DNA from: Spirobacillus cienkowskii
GTDB lineage: Bacteria; Bdellovibrionota_B; Oligoflexia; Silvanigrellales; Silvanigrellaceae
Direction of reading: 5' to 3'
DNA: 64,000 bases
Assembly: GCF_037081835.1 (NCBI RefSeq)
Contig: NZ_CP146516.1
Location: forward strand, 767,501 to 831,500
Shown: positions 8,711 to 16,822 of the stretch, piece after piece
Position numbering within the stretch: the first letter of the stretch is position 1
Layout of the letters: each line of letters begins with the position of its first letter
Notes under the pieces: model-generated
Database searches by the model: none
What the model saw: only the letters and a program-made list of their open reading frames with translations
Told to the model about the DNA's origin: nothing
Made by a program: the position numbers and the translations under genes

Positions 8711-10612
8711 ATGAAAATTGCCGTAGCGCAAATTAAAGTTATATCTTCAAATAGTAAAGTTAATTTTGAATTAATGCAAAAACAAGTTGAGATTGCAGTT
8801 AAAAATCAAATTGACTGTATTATTTTTCCTGAAATGTGTTTACCTGGGTACTTTAATGGAGATAAGTGGGAGCAGACTGCTTTTTTAAAAGAATGTGAAT
8901 ATTTTCATGAGAAGCTTTGTAAACTATCTTTAAATATTGTGATTATTTTTGGTTCGGTAGGAATTGATTGGCATAAAAAAAATGAAGATGGCAGAGTGCG
9001 CAAATACAATGCTGTATATTTTGCGGTAAATGGTCAATTTCTGATTAATAAAAAGACAGAGTATCCTTTTTGGATTAAAACTTTACAACCAAATTATAGA
9101 GAATTTGATGATTCTAGACATTTTTATGATTTGCGAAAATTGGCATTTGAAAAGCAATGCTCTCCATGCGATCTTTATCAAGCGGCAGTTTTTAAATTTA
9201 AAAATCGCAAAGTTCGTATTGGAGTTTCAATTTGTGAAGATGCATGGAGTCATGATTATTCCTTTTCTCCGCTCAGCAGTTTTGCACAATGTGATGAACA
9301 TGATTTTTTTGTAAATTTAAGTGCCTCTCCTTATACCTTAAATAAACGAAAAAAAAGAGAAGATGTATTTAATTCTATAGCTAAAAATATAAATATTCCT
9401 ATTTTTTATGTAAACTGTGTTGGTATTCAAAATAATGGTAAAAATATATATGGTTTTGATGGCTCCTCCGCTTTTTATAGTGTGCATGGATCATTAATTA
9501 AGTTGGGTGATTTTTTTAGGGAGTCGTTAATTTTTGGAGAATTTGATTTTAGTAAAAAAGTTTTTTTACCTGAAAATTATAAAATAACTGATGATATTGT
9601 ACAAATTGAAGAAATAAGAATTGCTCTAGAATATATTTTAAGGGAATGTCTATTAGAGTGGAAAATAAATCATGTTGTGATTGGAGTGAGTGGAGGAATT
9701 GATTCGGCTTTAAGTGCAGTTTTGTTTTCAAGAGTATTAGGCTCTGAAAATGTTTATTTAGTAAATATGCCATCGAAATTCAATTCTATTTTAACTATAT
9801 CTGCTGCAAAAAAACTTGCAGAAAACTTGAAGTGTCCATATGCATCATTAGATATTGAAAAGTCAATTTTGTATACGGATTCTCAAATTCGTGAATTAAA
9901 TTTTGAAAGAAGTCAATTAGTTCCTAAATTAACAGAATTAGTATTTGAAAATATACAATCACGTGATCGCGGATCTCGGTTATTAGCAGCTCTTACTGCT
10001 TCGTTAGGAGCAGTGTTTTCATGCAATGCAAATAAAACAGAATTAACAGTTGGTTATTCTACTCTTTATGGTGATTTAGCCGGATTTTTGTGTCCTTTAG
10101 GTGATTTGTGGAAGTTTTATGTGTATGAACTTGCAAAACACTACAATGAAAATATATATCATAAACAAATTATACCAAATGATACTTTAAATGTGATACC
10201 AAGTGCAGAGCTTAGTAATAATCAGAATGTTATGGAAAATAAAGGTGATCCTATTCAGTATTTATACCACGATTTTTTATTTCGTTCTTGGGTAGAGCAT
10301 TGGGATAGAAAAACTCCTGAAGACTGTTTAAGAGCTTATTTAGATAACACATTAGATTCTTTAATTGGGTGTAAGGCTGGCTTAAGTAAGGAGTTATTTC
10401 CAACGGTAGACTTATTTATTTCTGACTTAGAAAGATGGTGGCAAAATTATCAAGGTTTGGCCGCTTTTAAGAGGGTGCAGAGTCCTCCAATTGTTTCAAT
10501 TACTAAACGAGCATTTGGATACGATCATCGTGAGAATATTTGTGGTGCGACTTTCACAGAAACCTATATAAACTTGAAAAAATCACTTTTAAATCCTGAA
10601 AATAATATTTAA
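8711..10612 (+). CDS. nadE: Glutamine-dependent NAD+ synthetase
   Basis: 633 residues from ATG 8711, preceded by TTAGGGG; a TTG 24 bases upstream opens the same frame but lacks a better site. The N-terminal 270 residues form a nitrilase-type amidase: catalytic Glu in IIFPEMCLPGYF, Lys in the INKKTEYPF region, and Cys in GVSICEDAW. The C-terminal part is the synthetase with the PP-loop VIGVSGGIDSALSAVLFSR. Ammonia released from glutamine is passed to deamido-NAD+ to give NAD+. The length and two-domain order fit the eukaryote/Gram-negative glutamine-dependent type rather than the short ammonia-dependent NadE. It stands alone, divergent from panC. Confidence 0.92.
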   Translation: MKIAVAQIKVISSNSKVNFELMQKQVEIAVKNQIDCIIFPEMCLPGYFNGDKWEQTAFLKECEYFHEKLCKLSLNIVIIFGSVGIDWHKKNEDGRVRKYNAVYFAVNGQFLINKKTEYPFWIKTLQPNYREFDDSRHFYDLRKLAFEKQCSPCDLYQAAVFKFKNRKVRIGVSICEDAWSHDYSFSPLSSFAQCDEHDFFVNLSASPYTLNKRKKREDVFNSIAKNINIPIFYVNCVGIQNNGKNIYGFDGSSAFYSVHGSLIKLGDFFRESLIFGEFDFSKKVFLPENYKITDDIVQIEEIRIALEYILRECLLEWKINHVVIGVSGGIDSALSAVLFSRVLGSENVYLVNMPSKFNSILTISAAKKLAENLKCPYASLDIEKSILYTDSQIRELNFERSQLVPKLTELVFENIQSRDRGSRLLAALTASLGAVFSCNANKTELTVGYSTLYGDLAGFLCPLGDLWKFYVYELAKHYNENIYHKQIIPNDTLNVIPSAELSNNQNVMENKGDPIQYLYHDFLFRSWVEHWDRKTPEDCLRAYLDNTLDSLIGCKAGLSKELFPTVDLFISDLERWWQNYQGLAAFKRVQSPPIVSITKRAFGYDHRENICGATFTETYINLKKSLLNPENNI

Positions 10613-10936
10613 ATGAACGTAATTTTTAATTTTCTTATTTTTATTTAAATTGATTTTAGTCCTTGTTTTTTAAGTATTTCTTGATGGTATATATGGAGAT
10701 ATTATCTATGTTTTGTGTAATAGATGGAAATAAATTCTACTTTAAATATAATAAAATTTTAAAATTTTTTTTTAATCTTTATATCTATTAAAGTAATAAA
10801 TTTATTGGCTTATAAAATAATGAAATAAATTTTACTTTTTATTTTACATGAAAAAAGTAGATTCATTTAAAATCATGTAGTAACAAAATTACTTTTGGAG
10901 AAAGGATTCTTCAAATCGTTAAGGAGTAAAAACTTT
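10613..10936. other. AT-rich intergenic region upstream of an XRE-type regulator
   Basis: 324 bases, extremely AT-rich, with no supported gene. It separates the NAD synthetase stop from the next gene and presumably holds a terminator and a promoter, but no strong hairpin or promoter consensus stands out. Confidence 0.4.
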
Positions 10937-11506
10937 ATGGACGAAGTGAAACAAAACAAAGACGAAGATAGACATATTAGGAACTTATCACAGTACCTTG
11001 AAAAATTTCACTTAGCTACCGGCTTTCAAAACAAAGAAGTTGCAGAACTTTTGAAAATGGACAAAAGCTATTACAATAAAATTCGGCTTAAAAAATTTTC
11101 GCCAATTTCTAATAGTATTTCTATTTTAAAAAAATTTGCTTCTTTAAATAATAAAAGTATTATTCAATTTATAGCTGAGATAGAAGAAATCGAATTAGAT
11201 CAAAATATTTTAGATTTAAATGATGAAGATTGGCAGTATATTATTAAAAAAGTATTTATTGATGTAGGACCGGTGGTACGAAAATTACTGATTCAGGATA
11301 GAATTAAAGATATATTAGATAACGATGAAAAATATATCGAAACCCTGGTTAAAAATTTTGTACTACTTTTATTAATAATAGATATATCTAAAAACGAAAA
11401 ATGGCTAAACGTAATTTTAGATTTGATTTTAAATATTCATTATAATCTTGAGGGAGAGATGCCTGAAGACATGAATGTTCTTGTGCAAAGAATTAAAAAA
11501 TCTTAA
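10937..11506 (+). CDS. Helix-turn-helix (XRE-like) protein
   Basis: 189 residues from ATG 10937, which has AAGGAG ten bases upstream; the frame opens earlier at 10895 without a better site. Residues about 13-75 carry a lambda-repressor-like helix-turn-helix (HLATGFQNKEVAELLKMDKS, then YYNKIRLKKFSPISNSISIL). The C-terminal half is helical, with a hydrophobic stretch (FVLLLLIIDI) and no recognised domain. Likely a DNA-binding regulator; target unknown. Its last four bases overlap the end of the convergent TrpR-like gene. Confidence 0.6.
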   Translation: MDEVKQNKDEDRHIRNLSQYLEKFHLATGFQNKEVAELLKMDKSYYNKIRLKKFSPISNSISILKKFASLNNKSIIQFIAEIEEIELDQNILDLNDEDWQYIIKKVFIDVGPVVRKLLIQDRIKDILDNDEKYIETLVKNFVLLLLIIDISKNEKWLNVILDLILNIHYNLEGEMPEDMNVLVQRIKKS

Positions 11507-11811
11507 ATTGGTAGTTGTTCATTTCTAGGAAATACAAGTTGTAAAATATGTTCATTTTCTTGCAGCATTCTGCTACCTCTTGTTACGGTAGCAACTCCTA
11601 CTCCTAATTTTTCGGAAATTTCTCTTTGTGTCACTCCTTTAATAATTAGATTTACAATTTGAAGACGTTGCGCTATTGCGTCTAATTCTGCGGGAGTTAA
11701 AAAAACTTTTAAAATCTCTTCATATTCTTCATGGCTTAAATTTTTTTTGCTTAGTTCTTTTAAAAATACAGTAATTTCTCGAGTAGATGTTTTTATCCGA
11801 GGAGATAACAT
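11503..11811 (-). CDS. TrpR-like (YerC/YecD family) DNA-binding protein
   Basis: 102 residues. The core LTPAELDAIAQRLQIVNLII then KGVTQREISEKLGVGVATV and TRGSRML is the Trp-repressor superfamily fold with its helix-turn-helix. No tryptophan biosynthesis gene is in the window, so a role in Trp control is not supported; many relatives are of unknown target. The start follows AAAGGAACAG. It is the first of a minus-strand group with the thiamine pyrophosphokinase, separated from it by 12 bases on the downstream side of that gene. Confidence 0.82.
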   Translation of the reverse strand: MLSPRIKTSTREITVFLKELSKKNLSHEEYEEILKVFLTPAELDAIAQRLQIVNLIIKGVTQREISEKLGVGVATVTRGSRMLQENEHILQLVFPRNEQLPI

Positions 11812-11823
11812 AAATCTGTTCCT

Positions 11824-12534
11824 TTAAAAATAAATAGTTATTAACGAACCAAGAGGCTTAAATAAAACCTCATTTGCTGTACTTTGATTACTAAGACCAT
11901 GTGAAGGTCTTTCTAGTAAAATATGACCTTCGTATTTTGCACCGCTTATTTCAATTTCACATTTTTTATATTTCGAAAAAACAGAAAAACTTAAATTTTT
12001 TTCTGAGTAGATCATACAGTCTATTGTAGATAAAATTACACCTCCATGAAAATAGCAAAGTCCTCCTTGTGGGAGATCTAATAAAAATTTTTCAGCTTCG
12101 AGTAGATTAGCCATTTCATGATCTTTTCTTCCTCCTAAGCCATAAAATATTTCAATAAAAACTTGATTCTTTAAATTATCTTTTAAAATCAAATCTAGTA
12201 TTGCAGCAAAATCGCTAAAACACTTGTCTTTGTTAAGTGCTGTGAGCTCATTATATTCGGTCTTAGAATTGTAATTGTTGATATTTAAATTTTTTTTGTC
12301 AAGAAATTTTTTAGACTTTCTTGATAAGCTATCGTTATCCCCAATGTAGATAATTTTTTGGGAATTTAAATTGTGTTTAATGACGTAGTTTAGCCCGCCG
12401 TCTGCGGCATATAAAGTTTCATTTTTAATTTTATCTATAGTTGTTGAGTAGGTATTGTGAGATAAAACACGAATATGGGAGCTAGCATAAGTTCCATTAA
12501 GAAAAATAATAAATTTTTTAATTTTATGCCTCAA
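11824..12534 (-). CDS. Thiamine pyrophosphokinase-like protein
   Basis: 236 residues. Motifs of thiamine diphosphokinase are present: TLYAADGGLNYVI near residue 45, IYIGDNDSLS (GDxDS), GLGGRKDHEMANLLEA (GxRxDH) and a C-terminal SHGLSNQ matching the SxGLSN substrate-binding loop. The enzyme transfers pyrophosphate from ATP to thiamine to give the cofactor thiamine diphosphate. The best start is a TTG at 12532-12534 that overlaps the end of the upstream gene by 11 bases, implying translational coupling; no separate ribosome site is seen. No thi biosynthesis genes are nearby. Confidence 0.8.
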   Translation of the reverse strand: MRHKIKKFIIFLNGTYASSHIRVLSHNTYSTTIDKIKNETLYAADGGLNYVIKHNLNSQKIIYIGDNDSLSRKSKKFLDKKNLNINNYNSKTEYNELTALNKDKCFSDFAAILDLILKDNLKNQVFIEIFYGLGGRKDHEMANLLEAEKFLLDLPQGGLCYFHGGVILSTIDCMIYSEKNLSFSVFSKYKKCEIEISGAKYEGHILLERPSHGLSNQSTANEVLFKPLGSLITIYF

Positions 12535-12985
12535 CTTTTAAAAAATTATTTTCTGAAAATTTTGGATTTGCCTTTTGTTCAATCAGCCAAATGTGTCTTA
12601 TTCCTGTTTCAAGTTGCTCTGATTCAAATATCAGATCTCTTGCTTTAAAAATACCAGCAATAAAACCTATCACAAAACATAAAAAGGCTAAACCAAAACC
12701 AATTGAGCACAATACAGCTAAAAAACTTGGAATCGTATGTTCATTAATAATTTCTGAAAATCTGCCATTTTTAGCATTTTCTACAAGGTAGTTTTTTAAA
12801 AATAAAATGACGATAGCGCTACTAGAAAAAAACATAAAAGGTAATAAAAAAGAAACAAACGGGTAAAAAAATCGCACAAAACTTGCATTAGAACGCGATT
12901 TAAGAATACGCCGGGCATGCTCTGGAAAATTGTCTTTTAAATATATTTCAAAGTCATCAACAGACTTTTTGATCACTCTAGACAT
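12524..12985 (-). CDS. Membrane protein with two transmembrane segments, function unknown
   Basis: 153 residues. The ATG at 12985 follows AAGGG at about 11 bases; an in-frame GTG at 12997 overlaps that site. Two hydrophobic segments lie at about residues 38-65 (FFYPFVSFLLPFMFF and onward) and 85-112 (IPSFLAVLCSIGFGLAFLCF). The N-terminus is basic and the loop between the segments is likely periplasmic. No recognised domain. It overlaps the thiamine pyrophosphokinase gene. Confidence 0.6.
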   Translation of the reverse strand: MSRVIKKSVDDFEIYLKDNFPEHARRILKSRSNASFVRFFYPFVSFLLPFMFFSSSAIVILFLKNYLVENAKNGRFSEIINEHTIPSFLAVLCSIGFGLAFLCFVIGFIAGIFKARDLIFESEQLETGIRHIWLIEQKANPKFSENNFLKVEA

Positions 12986-13035
12986 ATTGAAATGCACCCT
13001 TAAGTATAAATATGTTGGTTTTTGTTTTCAAAATT

Positions 13036-14379
13036 TTAATCTTGGATTTTAATTTTTTGGATAACTCCATCAGAGATCTCGCGCCACTCTTTCATGAGCT
13101 CATACCAACCCCGTGGAAAGAAAAAACGAAGTTTGGCAAGTCTTAAAAATCCAGGAAAAAAATTAACACTCTCTTGAACGATAAGGCTCAACGCAAGAAA
13201 CGTTGGCGTTAGAATTAAGAATGCAAACCATAGTACGACTTTATGAACATTTGGTAAATAGTTACCAAGATAAAAAGTAAATAACGACGACATGATAAAT
13301 GCCCAAAGTGGGAAAAACCACATTCCGTGTGCAATTTTCATTGTGGCGCGCACATCCCTGTCTGATGTGCTTTTTTTAGCAAGCCTCTCACATATTTTAG
13401 CAGGAAATCCCCACACAATGGTTCCTAGAAACTCAACTGGCAAAGTAATAAAAAGATAAAACCAACCATGTTTAAACATAATCCAAAAGAAATTTCTTTT
13501 TTTATAGTTGGTATCGCCCCAAACCAATTGGACTGGCGAAACGTTTACAGCTTGCATCATACGGCGCATGGTTTGAATTCTTGCCATCAGGATGGGATCC
13601 GAATCAAAATCGGGACGATGTTTTTCAACGTAATCTCTAAATTCTCGTGAGGAATAAGGTTGCCTTCCATACGCCATTTCAAATAAAAAGCGCCAGTTTC
13701 TTTTTTCATCCCAGCTAAAAAAACTTGCAAAACCAGCCTCCAAAGAATCTCTCACTCCATCCATAATGTCCTTAACAGAATAATCAACGGATGAAATTTT
13801 AACGGGTTCGCAAAAATGCAGATAAAGCTCACTGCGAAATTCGTCTTTTTCAGAATAATCAATCACCGTTGGTTGTACGACCACCGAAAAGTGACCATCT
13901 TTTGCTTTACTCATCGCTTGTAAAGCCATTCGTGCTAAACCTGTTTTAAGTTGATAAATATAGGGATCATCATGACTCACGCCTTCTGGAAAAATAAGGA
14001 TGCAATCGCCAGCAAGTAAAGCATCGCTGACTGTTTGAAATGCTTCGTTATTTGCCTTTGCACGCCAGTCTGGATCAAAGTTTCCTTGTTCGAGCATTTC
14101 TTTTTGTGCCTGAATGTCTTTTTTAATGTCTTGCAAGCGTGTTACTGGAATTGCTCGAGTCCATTGTAAGAACTGTCTCATCACTGGAATATCCCAGAGA
14201 GTGTGTTTCCCTAGGGGACGAATTTCTACTGGGGCTAAACCCAACATCACAGCTGGATCGACAATGCCGCTGGAATGATTTGAAGCCCATATAGCACTAC
14301 CCCCTTTATATGGGGTTCCAGAAATGCTTATTCTTTTAAAAAATATTCGGCATAGGATAAACGCAAGTATCCGAACCAT
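13036..14379 (-). CDS. PlsC-like 1-acylglycerol-3-phosphate acyltransferase family protein
   Basis: About 447 residues from ATG 14379 (MVRILAFILC), which has AGAGG upstream; the frame extends to 14478 but that part overlaps the divergent esterase gene. Motifs: SNHSSGIVDPAVML (His and Asp of the catalytic block, with the five-residue spacing of the NHPNxLLDP subgroup) and FPEGVSHDDPYIYQLKTG (the FPEGxS block). The C-terminal third has two or three membrane segments (about residues 330-420). Likely adds the second acyl chain to lysophosphatidic acid or acylates a related phospholipid. Length is greater than classical PlsC (about 245). Confidence 0.85.
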   Translation of the reverse strand: MVRILAFILCRIFFKRISISGTPYKGGSAIWASNHSSGIVDPAVMLGLAPVEIRPLGKHTLWDIPVMRQFLQWTRAIPVTRLQDIKKDIQAQKEMLEQGNFDPDWRAKANNEAFQTVSDALLAGDCILIFPEGVSHDDPYIYQLKTGLARMALQAMSKAKDGHFSVVVQPTVIDYSEKDEFRSELYLHFCEPVKISSVDYSVKDIMDGVRDSLEAGFASFFSWDEKRNWRFLFEMAYGRQPYSSREFRDYVEKHRPDFDSDPILMARIQTMRRMMQAVNVSPVQLVWGDTNYKKRNFFWIMFKHGWFYLFITLPVEFLGTIVWGFPAKICERLAKKSTSDRDVRATMKIAHGMWFFPLWAFIMSSLFTFYLGNYLPNVHKVVLWFAFLILTPTFLALSLIVQESVNFFPGFLRLAKLRFFFPRGWYELMKEWREISDGVIQKIKIQD

Positions 14380-14471
14380 GCTTTGGCCTCTGTTATTTTG
14401 CTGAGTTCTAAAATTAAGTATATTGCCTGAGTGGGCATTAGAAAATGTCAAATTCATATAATGGAGAAAGA

Positions 14472-15158
14472 ATGTCATTACAGCAAAACGTCAAGTGGCT
14501 TAGCACAAACACAATAAAAAATTTTAAAAGTCCTTTAAAAACTGTCGCAAATTGGAAAGGACAACAAATTAAAAATGTAATTATTGGTTTGCATGGGTTT
14601 GGAGATAATGCGGCAAATTTTTCTTCGCTTTCTAATGAAATCATAAATGATGATTGCCTTTGGATATTTTTACAAGGACCTCGTTTTTATCCTATGGGGC
14701 AAGATGGTGCGCAGTGGTTTCCATTGTTTAGCGACCCTACCGAAGAACGCAGACGATCTGAAGAATTAATCATGCAAACAATTTATAATGTCTGCGAGCA
14801 GTGCCAAATTGCATCCAATCGTGTTTTTATTTTAGGATTTTCTCAAGGCGCAGCAATGGCATTGTTGTGTGCTTTAAAATATAAAGAAAAATTTTGTGGT
14901 ATTCTGTCACTTAGCGGATTTTTAATTCAGTCTCACTTGATCAAAAAAGCATATGCAGGCAGCTCGATTGATACCCCAATTTTGTTAGCACATGGAAATC
15001 AGGATCAAGTTATTTTTCCTGCAATGTATTACGAAACTCTTGATACATTAAGAGATATTGGAGTAAAAAATTTGAAAAGCAAAATTTACCAGATGGGGCA
15101 TACATTGTGCCAGGAAGAGATTCGAGACATAACCAAATTTGTTGAGGAGTATCGTTGA
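14472..15158 (+). CDS. Phospholipase/carboxylesterase, alpha/beta hydrolase
   Basis: 228 residues from ATG 14472, with GGAGAAAG just upstream. Features of the acyl-protein thioesterase/carboxylesterase family: GLHGFGDNAANF (oxyanion region), GFSQGAAMAL with the nucleophile Ser, Asp in LLAHGNQDQVI, and His in YQMGHTLC. A soluble hydrolase acting on short-chain esters or lysophospholipids is expected; the true substrate cannot be read from sequence. The stop codon overlaps the TTG start of hflX by three bases. Confidence 0.85.
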   Translation: MSLQQNVKWLSTNTIKNFKSPLKTVANWKGQQIKNVIIGLHGFGDNAANFSSLSNEIINDDCLWIFLQGPRFYPMGQDGAQWFPLFSDPTEERRRSEELIMQTIYNVCEQCQIASNRVFILGFSQGAAMALLCALKYKEKFCGILSLSGFLIQSHLIKKAYAGSSIDTPILLAHGNQDQVIFPAMYYETLDTLRDIGVKNLKSKIYQMGHTLCQEEIRDITKFVEEYR

Positions 15159-16504
15159 ACAAGTCAAATATGGATATTGAAAAAACATTAGAGCTTGAAA
15201 AATCGCGATTGCAATTTGAAAGTCGCGATCAAGGCGGAATGAACTCTTATTTAGTGAGTCTTGAACTCCCAGAGGATAATCCAGAAGATATTCAAGAGAG
15301 CCTTCAAGAACTTGGCGCATTAGTTCGTACCTTGGGTGATGATTGTTTGGGTGTTACAGTGCAAAAAAAGTCAAAGCCTGTGCCCGCGACTTATATTGGG
15401 TATGGCAAAGCCGAAGAATTAAAAAAATCATGCGCAACGTTAAAAGTAGATTATGTTGTTTTTGATCAAGAGCTCTCGCCAACACAAGTTCGAAATTTAG
15501 AAAATTTAATTGAGAAACCTATCTTAGATAGGACAAGTATCATTTTGCAAATTTTTAAAAAAAATGCCCGTTCAAAAGAATCAAAAACACAAGTCGAGAT
15601 CGCGCATCTCGAATATATTGCTCCGCGTTTATCAAATGCTTGGATTACATGGGAAAGACAGCGAGGAGGTGGCGGTGTTGGAGGCAGGCTTAAAGGTTCG
15701 GGTGAAACGCAAATTGAAATAGATAGAAGAAGAATTAAAGATAAAATCAATTCTTTAAAAAAAGAATTAGAAAAAGTTCAAAAAGAAAGAGAAGTTCAGC
15801 GAAAAAACAGATCTGATGAATGGAATGTTGTGCTTGTTGGATATACAAATGCTGGTAAAACAACGCTTATGAATCAACTTACAAAAAGTCAACTTTCTGC
15901 AAAAGATTCTTTGTTTGAAACACTCGATGCGAGTATAAGACGTATTCGTGGCACAAATAATATGAATATATTAATTACAGATACTGTAGGATTTATTCGT
16001 AATTTACCGCACTCTTTAGTGGCTAGTTTTAGAAGTACTCTCGAAGAAGCCTGTAAGGCTGATTTATTATTAAACATTGTTGATATCTCAAACAAACATT
16101 ATAAAGAACACATAAAAGTCACAGAAGATGTATTAGCACAAGTTGGTGCTTCAGAAGTGCCTAGAATTGTTGTTTTTAATAAAATTGATTGTATTGTAGG
16201 AGAGCCTCGATTACCAAGAATTTTAGCACGAAGTTATCCAAAAAGTATCTGCATTTCTAGTCAAAAAAAAGAAGATATTAAACGTTTTCGAGATTCTATT
16301 GTTCAATTTCTTGCGCAGAATATGGTGGAAAAAATTTTTCATGTTAGTTATGAAGATTCAAAATTGTTATCTTATATTTATTCACATACGCGGGTTTTAG
16401 AAGCAAACTGGACTCAAGATGAAGGAATTTTTAAAGTTCGTATGTCAAAAAGCGTATACCAACGTTATTTTTTACCAGATAAGATCGAGGATGATCAAGA
16501 ATGA
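15155..16504 (+). CDS. hflX: GTPase HflX
   Basis: 449 residues. Starts at TTG 15155, which has GAGGAG at 5-6 bases; the ATG at 15170 is too far from it. N-terminal HflX domain (ATYIGYGKAEEL, VVFDQELSPTQVRNLE, DRTSIILQIF), a Gly-rich linker (GGGGVGGRLKGSGETQIEID), then the G domain: GYTNAGKTTLMNQL (P-loop), DTVGFIRNLPHSLV (G3), FNKID (G4). HflX binds the 50S subunit and splits or rescues stalled ribosomes, notably after heat stress. It overlaps the upstream hydrolase and the downstream small gene by four bases each, so the three are probably one operon. Confidence 0.95.
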   Translation: MNKSNMDIEKTLELEKSRLQFESRDQGGMNSYLVSLELPEDNPEDIQESLQELGALVRTLGDDCLGVTVQKKSKPVPATYIGYGKAEELKKSCATLKVDYVVFDQELSPTQVRNLENLIEKPILDRTSIILQIFKKNARSKESKTQVEIAHLEYIAPRLSNAWITWERQRGGGGVGGRLKGSGETQIEIDRRRIKDKINSLKKELEKVQKEREVQRKNRSDEWNVVLVGYTNAGKTTLMNQLTKSQLSAKDSLFETLDASIRRIRGTNNMNILITDTVGFIRNLPHSLVASFRSTLEEACKADLLLNIVDISNKHYKEHIKVTEDVLAQVGASEVPRIVVFNKIDCIVGEPRLPRILARSYPKSICISSQKKEDIKRFRDSIVQFLAQNMVEKIFHVSYEDSKLLSYIYSHTRVLEANWTQDEGIFKVRMSKSVYQRYFLPDKIEDDQE

Positions 16505-16821
16505 TTGATGCAAAAAACGTTAAAACTATTCCAGAAAGTATTAAAGAGAAAATTTTAGAACTGAAAGCTTTAGAAATGAAATTAGGGCATTTGCCTCCAG
16601 AAAATATTACTGTTGCTGATCTTTATAAAAGAATAGAAGAACAAAGTTCTGAGCAAATGGAAAAGCAAACAGAAATATTATTTGCTGAAATTTGTGAGGC
16701 ATTTATTGAACACAATTATAATGAGTCTGAAATTGTAACAGAAATTAACTCAATTGTTTGTTACGTTGGTGGTCCAAGGTATTGCAATGAACAAGAAGTC
16801 AGAGAAGCTTTAGGAAAATAA
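16501..16821 (+). CDS. Small hypothetical protein downstream of hflX
   Basis: 106 residues, soluble, acidic, mostly helical (ILELKALEMKLGHLPPENIT, then IEEQSSEQMEKQTEILFAEI). The start ATG overlaps the hflX stop (ATGA) and has GAGGATGATC upstream. No domain recognised. The tight coupling on both sides (one base before murB) indicates co-expression with hflX and murB. Confidence 0.65.
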   Translation: MIDAKNVKTIPESIKEKILELKALEMKLGHLPPENITVADLYKRIEEQSSEQMEKQTEILFAEICEAFIEHNYNESEIVTEINSIVCYVGGPRYCNEQEVREALGK

Positions 16822-16822
16822 A